64,000 bases of DNA, taken from NCBI GenBank assembly GCA_018396995.1, contig JAGTQB010000004.1, positions 21,961-85,960 on the forward strand. The letters are read 5' to 3'. Below the pieces are notes generated by a model that saw nothing but the letters and a program-made list of their open reading frames with translations, made no database searches and was not told the origin of the DNA. This stretch comes from Candidatus Bathyarchaeota archaeon (GTDB taxonomy: Archaea; Thermoproteota; Bathyarchaeia; Bathyarchaeales; DTEX01). Positions 9,779 to 19,308 of the stretch are shown in pieces; the first letter of the stretch is position 1; each line of letters opens with the position of its first letter. A program made the position numbers and the translations under genes.

Positions 9779-10714
9779 TTGAGGGAAGCTGTGTTTATGC
9801 TTAAAGATGGCTTTGGGAGGGTTGTTGAAAATATTCGTGTTTCTGTGACGCAACGGTGCAATTTTAAGTGTTTTTATTGTCATAGGGAGGGAGATAATAG
9901 ATTAACTTACGATGAGATGCTTCCCGAGGAAATAGAACGAATTATCAGAGTTGCTGCATCTCTGGGCATTCATGGAGTCAAGTTGACTGGCGGCGAACCG
10001 CTCTTAAGGAGCGATATCCTTGAGATTATAAGTAGGATAAGTAGGATACCCGGGATAAATGATATCTCTATGACTACTAATGGCTTCTTACTTAAAGATT
10101 ACGCTGATGACTTAAAGAAGGCTGGTCTTATGAGGGTTAACGTAAGTCTAGACACACTAGATGCCGAGAAATTTAGGATGATAACTGGAGTGGATGGACA
10201 CGAGTCCGTCGTTAATGGAATAATTAAGGCGGCTAAAGCGAACTTAAGACCGGTTAAAATTAACATGGTTATTCTTAAAGGCGTAAATGAGGATGAAGTA
10301 GATGATATGGTGAGGTTTGCTGGAGAGAATGGACTAGTATTACAGATAATAGAGTTTGAGTGGCCAAGAATCGACTCTGTATATGAGAAATACCACGCAG
10401 ACATTACGGACATTGAAAATAGAATCAGAAAAAAATCTGCTAAAACAATTATCAGGCAAATGCATCACAGAAGGAAATATGTTTTAGAGGATGGCACCGA
10501 GGTCGAGTTTGTTAAACCAATGCATAACTCTGAGTTCTGTCTACACTGTAATAGAATTCGCTTAACATCTGATGGAAAGCTAAAGCCATGTCTCTTTAAA
10601 AATAATAACCTAGTAGACATCTTAAGTCCGCTGAGGGGCGGTGCCGATGATGATAAACTAAGAGAAGCCTTCATTGAAGCTGTTAATAGAAGGAGGCCAT
10701 TTTTCTTTACATGA
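9779..10714 (+). CDS. moaA: GTP 3',8-cyclase MoaA (molybdopterin biosynthesis)
   Basis: Radical SAM motif CNFKCFYCH; C-terminal second cluster FCLHCNRIRLTSDGKLKPCLF. Confidence 0.92.
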   Translation: MREAVFMLKDGFGRVVENIRVSVTQRCNFKCFYCHREGDNRLTYDEMLPEEIERIIRVAASLGIHGVKLTGGEPLLRSDILEIISRISRIPGINDISMTTNGFLLKDYADDLKKAGLMRVNVSLDTLDAEKFRMITGVDGHESVVNGIIKAAKANLRPVKINMVILKGVNEDEVDDMVRFAGENGLVLQIIEFEWPRIDSVYEKYHADITDIENRIRKKSAKTIIRQMHHRRKYVLEDGTEVEFVKPMHNSEFCLHCNRIRLTSDGKLKPCLFKNNNLVDILSPLRGGADDDKLREAFIEAVNRRRPFFFT

Positions 10715-10758
10715 ATAAACTCATGATCCTTTTTTCGTAGTGTATAATTGGGATCACT

Positions 10759-11241
10759 ATGAAGGGAAAAGTTGTAATATTAATGGGCTCTAAAAGCGAC
10801 TTTGAGTTTTCAAAGCAAATCGCTAGATATCTTGATGCTTTGGGGGTGAGTTATGAGTTTAGGGTTGCATCAGCGCATAAGACACCTGAAAAAGTTCTTG
10901 AAATATTAAGAGAATATGAAGGGGAAAAAGTGGTTTATATAACTGTTGCTGGCAGATCGAATGCTCTAAGCGCATTTGTGGATGCAAATACGCTAAAACC
11001 AGTTATAGCATGTCCACCTTACTCAGAAAAGTTCGCTGGAGTAGATATATTTTCCTCCCTTAGGGTACCAAGTGGAATAGGTTCAGTAGTAATAATTGAA
11101 CCTGAAGGAGCGGCAATAGCCGCTGCAAAAATCCTTGCACTTGATGACCCAGATCTCTCTGAAAAAATACGTAAATATCAGCTCTTAAAGAAAACAGAAA
11201 TAGATGAAGCGGATAAAAACATTAGAGAGAAGCGATGGTAA
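10759..11241 (+). CDS. purE: PurE-family 5-(carboxyamino)imidazole ribonucleotide mutase/AIR carboxylase
   Basis: MGSKSDFEFSKQ, VASAHKTPEKV and AGRSNALSAF motifs. Confidence 0.88.
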   Translation: MKGKVVILMGSKSDFEFSKQIARYLDALGVSYEFRVASAHKTPEKVLEILREYEGEKVVYITVAGRSNALSAFVDANTLKPVIACPPYSEKFAGVDIFSSLRVPSGIGSVVIIEPEGAAIAAAKILALDDPDLSEKIRKYQLLKKTEIDEADKNIREKRW

Positions 11242-11350
11242 AAGATAAAAACCTCAATAATTTGATCTTTAATGCCTTTAGAAAATTATCCTAAAAAATA
11301 TATTTAGGTTAGAGTATTCTGCGAGTCTTCGGTGGTCTTTCACGAGAGGG

Positions 11351-11848
11351 CTAAGATTGCACTAAGGTCTCTTCCGTGCTCTTAATTTCAGCGACAATTG
11401 GAGTTATATTTTCAGGGGATGCGGTAGTGACCTCCATAGATTTCTCAGATACTACTGGTCCTGATGAAGGCGCACTCAATATATTTTTTATCTCAGATAT
11501 TTCCCTCCTCATAGACTCTATTCCAGCAATCAGCGCTCTACTTTGCCTATCATATGCTTCATAGTCTATCTCGCCAGCGGCGTACATCATTTCACTATTC
11601 GCTAGGAACATTTCTAAAACACTTATTTGTCTCTCAAGATCATCTATTCTACCTTTCATCTTAGAGACGAGAGACTCCAGATATTTCTCAGTATTCATTA
11701 GAGCTTCGCTTATATCCTTGTTTAAACATTCATACGTTTGCTCTGAGATCCTTTTAGATGAAAACAAATCATCTAACGTTTGCTTCTTTTTCCTTAACGC
11801 CTCTAAGTCCTTAGAGACTAGCTCAAATAGATATCTCCATAAAACCAT
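11351..11848 (-). CDS. Coiled-coil protein of unknown function
   Basis: Long heptad-rich helices; no recognised family. Confidence 0.6.
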   Translation of the reverse strand: MVLWRYLFELVSKDLEALRKKKQTLDDLFSSKRISEQTYECLNKDISEALMNTEKYLESLVSKMKGRIDDLERQISVLEMFLANSEMMYAAGEIDYEAYDRQSRALIAGIESMRREISEIKNILSAPSSGPVVSEKSMEVTTASPENITPIVAEIKSTEETLVQS

Positions 11849-12001
11849 TATTAAACACCTCAGAAAGAAACATCCATGAGAAATCTAAAATAATACTTAT
11901 TGCTATGCATGCCTATGTTAGGATAATATTGTAATACATACTAGAATATTAATTGTTGATCTGTACTAAAGATATATACATGGAATATTATATTATGATA
12001 T

Positions 12002-12032
12002 GTTTAAATTTTATGAAAAAGTTTAAATTTTA
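12002..12032 (+). repeat. Direct repeat GTTTAAATTTTA x2 upstream of PadR gene
   Basis: 12-mer at 12002-12013 and 12021-12032, period 19 bp. Confidence 0.5.
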
Positions 12033-12051
12033 ATTTAAATATACCAACTTT

Positions 12052-12411
12052 ATGATAATTATGGTTAAGCAAATTTATAACAAAAATAGCATTGAGAAGA
12101 CTTTACAAAAGAGGTTTTTAAAGAATTTTATGGATTTATTGATCTTAGTAGAAATCTCTAGAACACCTCTCATCAGTGGCTATGATATAATAGTTGCCTT
12201 CCAAAGGAAATTTAATTTATTCATTAGTCCAGGAACTGTTTATTCAACTCTATACAGGCTTGAAAGGGACGGATTAATTAGAGGCGAAGAGAGGAAAAGG
12301 AAAAGAGTTTATATTTTGACGTCTAAGGGAGAGGAGTTTGTTAGGAGAATCTCTATCCTTCAAGAGAACTTTAATTTTATCTTATCGAAAATTTTGGTAA
12401 AGGCGCGCTAA
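12052..12411 (+). CDS. PadR-like winged-helix transcriptional regulator
   Basis: FMDLLILVEISRTPLISGYDIIVAFQRKFNLFISPGTVYSTLYRLERDGLI. Confidence 0.85.
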   Translation: MIIMVKQIYNKNSIEKTLQKRFLKNFMDLLILVEISRTPLISGYDIIVAFQRKFNLFISPGTVYSTLYRLERDGLIRGEERKRKRVYILTSKGEEFVRRISILQENFNFILSKILVKAR

Positions 12412-12431
12412 ACTCTATTTGATATCCATCA

Positions 12432-13805
12432 TTAAAGTGAGACTCTTAAAAATTTTGTAATCTTCTCCTGCAAAAGCTCGTTTCTTAAAAGAGCGCTTGC
12501 TTTAATCCATTCCTTCAACGGAATTGCAAATTTCTTGCTTATATATTCTAACGCATCTTTAAGTGTATCAAATTTCTCGCAGCCATGTTTAAAGGCTTCT
12601 CGGACGCATTCCCTGTTTATCCATACACCTAAAGGCATAATATATTCTGGATGAATCTCCCTCATCGCAACTACACTAGCTTGTCTACCTTCTCTTGCCA
12701 AAAACTCTGCCACAGCCAACCTAACAGCATAGTAACATCCCCCAAGTGAAGCATAAGTTGTCCTCCCGCGATATCCCTCCCAATCGCTTCCTATTGCAAC
12801 GTAATCGCCATGAGGATTCCATAATGTTCTGGGATACCACGCTTCAATCCACTCATACATCCACTTTGAGGGTATTAAAAGAATAACAAATTTATTTCCA
12901 AGATAATCAAAACTATAAACTCTATATTCACTTATTTCGGGATTATGCTTAACTCTATCTTCTATTAGTCTCCTCGAAATTAATGAGTCGACGGCAGTTA
13001 TGCTCCACCTTGTAGGCACAAGTCTCCTCTGTCTTTTTATGCCAAAAGCACCAAGACTAAAAGCCCTTTGAATAGCTGATATTGGAACCCCGTTTAAATA
13101 AAGGTCTAATACGGCTTCCTCGGCTCCCAAGTCATAATCACTGTATGCCTTCTCAATCCTATGATCAAATTTAACATTTCCAAGCTCAATCTTAGATAAC
13201 GGAGCTGATGGCCCCATCGGTAAAAACTCGTCATCAAATAGGAAGCTCCCGGAAGGCTTCTTCTTGAAGATAACCTCAGTATCCACGGGTTCTCTTGAGA
13301 GAGCTATCTCAAGGGTCCTACTTAAGAGCTGGTTTTCAAGGGGCTTTTTAACGTTTACCCTAAACTTTCCTCGAACCAACTTAGTTCTGAAATCAACTAT
13401 TTCATCAATTGTCTTTCCAATCCATTCCTCCGGAGAGTCAAATAATGATGTATTACCTATAATAGGGGGCACAAGCGGTCCAGCATAAACGTATGGATAA
13501 CCTATGCGCCCGATGAAGACGCTTGGAGGAGATGAACCTGATAGCGCTTCTGCATCAATAAGGTTCTTAGTTTTCATGAAGGAAAATAACCTGAGGAGCG
13601 CCGGGCACCTTGACTTTCCGCAAAGTAATTTACTCCCTCTACAGTATAGGCAAAGATTATTTTTAAACTTGAGAATCAAATCCTGTGATGATTGTATGTT
13701 TATATCTCCAGCGAACTTTTCATCACTAATAACATGCTCCAGCCATGGAACACTTACCTGAACCTTTTTTAATATTTTTCTTCGCAATATCTTCAACTTA
13801 ATCAA
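12432..13805 (-). CDS. Nre-family DNA repair protein (NreA-like)
   Basis: Zinc motif LYCRGSKLLCGKSRCP, GRIGYPYVYAGPLVPP, C-terminal PIP-like QEKITKFL. Confidence 0.85.
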   Translation of the reverse strand: MIKLKILRRKILKKVQVSVPWLEHVISDEKFAGDINIQSSQDLILKFKNNLCLYCRGSKLLCGKSRCPALLRLFSFMKTKNLIDAEALSGSSPPSVFIGRIGYPYVYAGPLVPPIIGNTSLFDSPEEWIGKTIDEIVDFRTKLVRGKFRVNVKKPLENQLLSRTLEIALSREPVDTEVIFKKKPSGSFLFDDEFLPMGPSAPLSKIELGNVKFDHRIEKAYSDYDLGAEEAVLDLYLNGVPISAIQRAFSLGAFGIKRQRRLVPTRWSITAVDSLISRRLIEDRVKHNPEISEYRVYSFDYLGNKFVILLIPSKWMYEWIEAWYPRTLWNPHGDYVAIGSDWEGYRGRTTYASLGGCYYAVRLAVAEFLAREGRQASVVAMREIHPEYIMPLGVWINRECVREAFKHGCEKFDTLKDALEYISKKFAIPLKEWIKASALLRNELLQEKITKFLRVSL

Positions 13806-13853
13806 CCAAGGATATAAAAAATATTTTTAAGCAATTAAAGAAAAGTTCCATCA

Positions 13854-14465
13854 CTACTCTATCTTTATCGGCTCCCCCTTAGGCACCTCCTTCTTCTTCG
13901 GTAGGGTAACTTCAAGAACACCATTTTTATAAGTTGATTTAGCCTGCTTCGGATCAACCTTCTCTGGCAGCTCAACCTCCTTATAGTATTTGCGTTGTGG
14001 TGTATCAACGCTTATTATTAATGTTGTTTCAGTACCCTGCAACTTTATGTCCTCCTTCTCAACACCCGGCAGCTCGGCTATAACTTTTATTTCACCATCA
14101 GTATTGATTATGTCGACGAGAGGCTCCCTCTCCTCTCTAATAGATACGGACGGTCTACCAAACCTGCCGATTCCGGGTTTTACGTTACCAAATTCTCTTA
14201 TTTCTGGCTTTCCATCCGGGCCTATTGTTATGCTATATCCATAGACAAATGGCCCCCATTCACGTACCCTAGTTCCGTTCGGCAGAGTTCTCTCGCGTAC
14301 CAAGTCTTTTGGCACTCTTCTCGTCAGGTCCTCAAACTCCCTTTCAAACGCCCGCTCAATCTCCCTGAAGAACTCATCTATATCTTCAAAGAGTCCCGAG
14401 AATGGTCTCCGCCTCCTGAACCATCTTTCCCAAAATTCATCAAAGGACGACATAGGTTCCCCCAA
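13854..14465 (-). CDS. Hsp20/alpha-crystallin family small heat shock protein
   Basis: ELPGVEKEDIKLQGTETTLIISVD...YKNGVLEVTLPKK. Confidence 0.92.
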   Translation of the reverse strand: MGEPMSSFDEFWERWFRRRRPFSGLFEDIDEFFREIERAFEREFEDLTRRVPKDLVRERTLPNGTRVREWGPFVYGYSITIGPDGKPEIREFGNVKPGIGRFGRPSVSIREEREPLVDIINTDGEIKVIAELPGVEKEDIKLQGTETTLIISVDTPQRKYYKEVELPEKVDPKQAKSTYKNGVLEVTLPKKKEVPKGEPIKIE

Positions 14466-14487
14466 ATAATATTATTAATGCAATATC

Positions 14488-14907
14488 TTAAAAGATTATC
14501 TCTGCAGAACAATTGATGTGTCTGAGAATGAGGAGAAGAGAATCAATGTTCTCTTTCCTAACATTAAGTTCCATTTTATGTGGGCAGAGATCATCCAACC
14601 TAATTTCTCTGCTATTTTGATCATATATTAATGGATAAAGGCGGCAACCATAAGGTCTAAACCTGTATATTTTACATTTGTTTTCCTCGAGAAAGAAGCA
14701 TTTTCCATTAATATTTCTTAACCTCCAGCCTTGGAGGGATCTAACGGCAAAATCGCTTAATCGATAACCCAACTTAACTATTCTGTTAATGTCGGGTCTC
14801 GTTAATAGCATTTCTGTTCCGTAACAGCATAGTGAACAACCATGCCTTAGACATGGCTCACCGCTCAGCGGTTTTATGCGCATATTAGTCACCCGAAGAT
14901 TTTTCAC
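14488..14907 (-). CDS. YkgJ-family cysteine cluster protein
   Basis: CLRHGCSLCCYGTEMLLTRPDI...CFFLEENKCKIYRFRPYGCRLYP. Confidence 0.85.
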   Translation of the reverse strand: MKNLRVTNMRIKPLSGEPCLRHGCSLCCYGTEMLLTRPDINRIVKLGYRLSDFAVRSLQGWRLRNINGKCFFLEENKCKIYRFRPYGCRLYPLIYDQNSREIRLDDLCPHKMELNVRKENIDSLLLILRHINCSAEIIF

Positions 14908-14992
14908 ATTTATATCGCTATATAAACATCATCATTATATGAATGATATACAGGTTTATTATGAAACCAAAAATCAATTTCGGCTGATAAAA

Positions 14993-15700
14993 ATGTATGA
15001 GTATTGTGGTGTCTTGATTAGAGCACGCACTGTGGCTGAGGCATGGGAAAAAAGTGTTGTGAAATGCTGGGAGAAGGGGGTTGAAGTTCCTAGTGAGTAT
15101 GGTGAGAAGTGTAGGGAGGTTTTAGGTTTATTAGTAATTGTTGAAGAGCCATTTGCCGAGCCAAGAATCCATAAGGGGGATGTATTCACTGCGATAAGAG
15201 GCTCCTTAGAGAAATATATCAACGAAATCTTAGAAGGAACCCTTGATTGGGCGGTTAAAGAAGGAAAAATACATTATACATATCATGAGAGACTCTTTAA
15301 TTACCCTCCAGAAGGGGTAAACCAAGTAGAATATATAGTTAAGAAACTGCTGGAGACAAATTTTTCTAGGAGGGCTCAAGCAATTACATGGGTTCCGGAG
15401 AGGGATATGTGGGCCGACTCACCGCCGTGCCTACAGAGAGTGTGGTGCACCGTGAGGGATGGAAGGCTCATCATGCATACGTGTTGGAGAAGTAGGGATG
15501 TTTTCAGGGCGATGCATATGAATATGTTAGCGATGACAGATCTTCAAAAAAGAATTGCTGAAAGAATGAGTGTGGATGTTGGTCCATATGTAGATTTCTC
15601 TAATAGCGCACATATATATGAGAAATCTTACCCGGAAGTAGAACACTTCATGAAAGTTCTTAAGAAACGATCTTTAGACCCTATAAAAACGGTTTTATAG
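14993..15700 (+). CDS. thyA: Thymidylate synthase, short archaeal type
   Basis: PPCLQRVWCTVRDGRLIMHTCWRSRDVFRAMHMN; start moved to ATG 14993 (MYEYCGVLIRA) from the ORF-track start. Confidence 0.82.
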   Translation: MYEYCGVLIRARTVAEAWEKSVVKCWEKGVEVPSEYGEKCREVLGLLVIVEEPFAEPRIHKGDVFTAIRGSLEKYINEILEGTLDWAVKEGKIHYTYHERLFNYPPEGVNQVEYIVKKLLETNFSRRAQAITWVPERDMWADSPPCLQRVWCTVRDGRLIMHTCWRSRDVFRAMHMNMLAMTDLQKRIAERMSVDVGPYVDFSNSAHIYEKSYPEVEHFMKVLKKRSLDPIKTVL

Positions 15701-15722
15701 GATATTATTCTTCAAATAATGC

Positions 15723-15787
15723 GGTTGATGATGAGGGAGTCAGTTGTGGATAAAGTAATAAATGACGATGAAACCCGATCTGAAACC
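15723..15787 (+). ncRNA. Candidate C/D-box guide RNA
   Basis: GGTT-G-ATGATGA (C, 15728-15734) ... ATGACGA (C', 15762-15768) - 11-nt guide - CTGA (D, 15780-15783) - AACC; terminal stem GGTT/AACC; D' is degenerate. Confidence 0.4.
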
Positions 15788-15860
15788 CTACATCTTTTTA
15801 CTTAAGGCGTGTGGCTCTCATAATCTTGATCTCGCCGGATTTCATAGCGGTTCCAGCAAA

Positions 15861-16418
15861 TTATAGCCATCTATGACCATACTTGTCAAGGTAAACAATT
15901 TCTTTTATATCTTTCCTTTTAGGCGGCTCTTTTGGAATTTCTGCAGGATAACCTAATGGCAATAGTGCTACCACACTAACCTCCTGGGGTACTCCAAGAA
16001 CCTCAGCTGCTTTTTTGGCGTCAAAGGCGCCAACGTAGACTGTGCCTAAGCCGAGACTCCAAGCTGTGAGGACGAGATTTTGAAGAGCTAGTGCCACATC
16101 AAACATGAACCAGTCGCCTTTATCAGTTACCGGTTTTCCTTTATAATATCCTGAGAGACCGAGCTTAGCGCAGGCAACAATAACGACAGGGGCTTTCTTA
16201 ACGGCATTAAATGCGGGATTCATGGGAAGTAATGTCTCAGCCAATTTCTCTTTAACCTCAGCGCTTTTAACAACTATGAACTCCCAGCACTGTGTATTAG
16301 CCCATGATGGAGCCCATCGAGCTGCCTCTAAGACAACCAGTAACTTTTCATCTTCAACGGGATCAGACTTAAAATTTCTGACAGACCTGCGCGTCTTTAT
16401 AACCTCTATTATATCCAT
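15861..16418 (-). CDS. Nitroreductase-family protein
   Basis: MDIIEVIKTRRSVRNFKSDPVEDEKLLVVLEAARWAPS; ORF track extends the N-terminus to 16508. Confidence 0.88.
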   Translation of the reverse strand: MDIIEVIKTRRSVRNFKSDPVEDEKLLVVLEAARWAPSWANTQCWEFIVVKSAEVKEKLAETLLPMNPAFNAVKKAPVVIVACAKLGLSGYYKGKPVTDKGDWFMFDVALALQNLVLTAWSLGLGTVYVGAFDAKKAAEVLGVPQEVSVVALLPLGYPAEIPKEPPKRKDIKEIVYLDKYGHRWL

Positions 16419-16497
16419 GTCTAAATCACTAGATATTATATGTCTATCTTTTTTTAACTTAAATAGGCTTTGATGACCGTGGAGATCTACGTTAATT

Positions 16498-16926
16498 CTA
16501 TTCGCCAATTACCTGTACCTTAATTGTACGTGTCTGAGGTCCATCCATCTCTATAAATAGTATTGATTGCCAAGTGCCCAGCACCATCTCACCATTCACT
16601 ATTGGAATTGTTATAAAGGGCTTAATTAGGGAATTTAGTATGTGTGCATGCGCATTCTGTTCCCCCGGAACCCATCTGTATTTGGCATTATGCCTATAGT
16701 CTCCCTTTATTGGGGCAATCTTCTCCATGGTTACAAGTATATCTGTCCATAAGTCCGGGTCATGCTCGTTAACGGTTATTGCAGCAGTTGTATGGGGAAC
16801 CCATATATTAACGAAGCCACTTTTTATGCCGCTCCGCTCTATGACCCCGCTAACTTCGCTCGTCACATTTATGACCTGCATCCTTTCCCTACTCTTAACA
16901 GATATCTCATCCAAGTGCATCTTCAA
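16498..16926 (-). CDS. YjbQ/UPF0047 family protein
   Basis: FVNIWVPHTTAAITVNEHDPDLWTDI...NAHAHILNSLI...LGTWQSILFIEMDGPQTR. Confidence 0.92.
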   Translation of the reverse strand: MKMHLDEISVKSRERMQVINVTSEVSGVIERSGIKSGFVNIWVPHTTAAITVNEHDPDLWTDILVTMEKIAPIKGDYRHNAKYRWVPGEQNAHAHILNSLIKPFITIPIVNGEMVLGTWQSILFIEMDGPQTRTIKVQVIGE

Positions 16927-17202
16927 AATAGACCCCCCTTTCTGACCTTCATTATTATTACACCTGCTAAGTATAGTTAACGCTAATTAATTAATAGCCG
17001 CCATAATCTGAACATAGGGGCTTTCAAGCAATTCTTGGACTTTAAATAAAATCATATATATCGCCTCTCATATTATCTTAGAAATTTAGGATAGAGGGTG
17101 TATGCCTTGGGATGGCATTAGATTTAAGCTTAAAACAATTTTTAGTGAAGATGTTTGGCCAGAAAGACTCTTCAACACCTTTCATGATCTGGGGGGAAAA
17201 TC

Positions 17203-18309
17203 TTGTCTGAGAATAAGAGGATTATATTGGATCCTTTTGGGGCAACTGTAATAGAGGATTATGAACGGCTCTTCACGGAGTTTGGGATACAACCACTTAA
17301 GCCCCTCCTTTCAGAGATACCAAACCCGTTCATGGCTATGCGTAGAGGCGTTATTTTTGGGCATAGAGACCTCGAGCGCGTTATCAACGCCATGAAAAGC
17401 GGAAAGGAGTTTGCAGTTATGAGCGGTATAAAGCCTACCGGAGAGTTTCACCTTGGAACTCTTGTCACTGTCCGCGAGATAATTTATTTTCAGCAGCAGG
17501 GTGCAGTAGCCTTTTACTGTATCGCTGATATAGAGGCCTATGAGGATAACGGAATACCCTTTGAAGAGAGCGAGAAGATAGCCATAAACAACGTTGCGGA
17601 CCTATTAGCCTTGGGATTCGATCTGAAGAGGGGCTATATATACCGACAGTCAAAAGAGGAGAGAGTAAAGGACTTAGCAATACTCTTTAGTAGGGGTGTA
17701 ACTTTGGCGACAATAAAGGCTATTTACGGTGAGAGACATATGGGTCTATATTTATCGGCACTTATACAGGCAGGAGATATACTTATGCCCCAGCTAGAGG
17801 ACTTCGGTGGACCAAAACCAACGGTAGTCCCGGTTGGCATAGACCAGGATCCGCATATCCGATTCACAAGAGATCTTGCGGATAGATTCTATAACAAATT
17901 TAAGTTTATCCCACCCTCATCAACATATCACAGATTAATTAAGGCATTAGATGGCAGCTATAAGATGAGTAAGCGAGATCCAATGAGCTATTTTACGCTA
18001 GATGAGGATCCGGAGCTGATAAAGAAGAAGATTTTTAATGCTTTTACTGGCGGGCGGCCGACTGCAGAAGAGCAGCGTAAGCTTGGTGGAAACCCTGAGA
18101 TATGCCCGATCTTCGATCTCTACCTTTTCCACTTCTTCGAAGATGATAAGGACGTAATAGAACTCTATAACGATTGTAGATGTGGGAACATCTTATGCGG
18201 TGAAGATAAGGCCCGCTTGGCAAAAATCGTAGCGGACTTCGTTAAGGAGCATCAGAGGAGAAAACGCCAATACATGGATAAGGCAATAGAGACCCTAAAA
18301 ACCAAGTAG
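17203..18309 (+). CDS. trpS: Tryptophanyl-tRNA synthetase, archaeal type
   Basis: Class I motifs GEFHLGT and KMSKRDP; TTG start. Confidence 0.93.
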   Translation: MSENKRIILDPFGATVIEDYERLFTEFGIQPLKPLLSEIPNPFMAMRRGVIFGHRDLERVINAMKSGKEFAVMSGIKPTGEFHLGTLVTVREIIYFQQQGAVAFYCIADIEAYEDNGIPFEESEKIAINNVADLLALGFDLKRGYIYRQSKEERVKDLAILFSRGVTLATIKAIYGERHMGLYLSALIQAGDILMPQLEDFGGPKPTVVPVGIDQDPHIRFTRDLADRFYNKFKFIPPSSTYHRLIKALDGSYKMSKRDPMSYFTLDEDPELIKKKIFNAFTGGRPTAEEQRKLGGNPEICPIFDLYLFHFFEDDKDVIELYNDCRCGNILCGEDKARLAKIVADFVKEHQRRKRQYMDKAIETLKTK

Positions 18310-18333
18310 AAAAATAAGAGTGGGGATTTGTTT

Positions 18334-19308
18334 TTATCTTGTTTCTTGTCTCACGAAAAGCATATACGTGGCTATCAATGTGAATACTGCTATCAACGCT
18401 ATTACCAATATATTTGGCCAAACCATCGCTAGGCTCTCAATTATTGAGACAGCTCTAATAGCTTGTTGTAGAGGTCGGCCTGAAGTAGCTCCTCCCTCCG
18501 GCATAAATCCTGCTCCTATATAAGCCCTAAGAATATTATTAGCGGCTCTATTGAAGTGGTAGTTTGGCGTGAACATATTTACCGTTTCAGTAATAGTTAT
18601 TCTTCTTCTAATTTCTTCTCTTAATTCTGGCGTAATTGTCATATTTTGTCCTGGTTGTATGCGGATTGGAGTTATGGAAAATACTACCATCGTGGCTATT
18701 ATGGGCAGTATGAATGTGAAGACAGCCCATATCATAATGCTGGCGATGACGCTAACCGTTGTCTTTTTAGACACCGTGGATATCAATATTGCTATGCCGT
18801 AGTAGGCTACTGCATAAATTATTGAGATAATGAGGAATAGAAAAAGCCTGGCTGCATCATCGCCTGTCGGCGTTATCCCAAGCGCTATTATGCTCCCCCC
18901 AACATTAACCAGAAATGCTATACATACAGCTAACGAGATTGCAGCAACCGTCCCGAGGAATTTCCCATTAATGAATGTATCCCTGAAAACTGGCTGAGCG
19001 AGAACCATTTTTAATGTACCTTTTTCCCTCTCCCCAGATACAGCGTCTACACCTAAAACTATGCCAAGGATTGGCGCGAAATAAGCCATCATACTTGTTA
19101 GGTTTGATGCTACTGAAAGGAGGAAACCTCTTGGCATAGCTGTTGGCGCGGCAATGCCCTGAGTAGCCGAAATATATGTGCTTGCAACAGCCGCAATCAT
19201 TAGCAGGGCGAAGATAGATAGTAAGATTATGAATCTCTTGCTCCTTATAATATCTGAAAATTCTTTCGAGGCTATAACAGATACGCTGGCCATCACGATT
19301 ACCCCCAC
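18334..19308 (-). CDS. ABC-2 type transporter permease
   Basis: SGEREKGTLKMVLAQPV motif, multiple TM segments. Confidence 0.85.
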   Translation of the reverse strand: MGVIVMASVSVIASKEFSDIIRSKRFIILLSIFALLMIAAVASTYISATQGIAAPTAMPRGFLLSVASNLTSMMAYFAPILGIVLGVDAVSGEREKGTLKMVLAQPVFRDTFINGKFLGTVAAISLAVCIAFLVNVGGSIIALGITPTGDDAARLFLFLIISIIYAVAYYGIAILISTVSKKTTVSVIASIMIWAVFTFILPIIATMVVFSITPIRIQPGQNMTITPELREEIRRRITITETVNMFTPNYHFNRAANNILRAYIGAGFMPEGGATSGRPLQQAIRAVSIIESLAMVWPNILVIALIAVFTLIATYMLFVRQETR

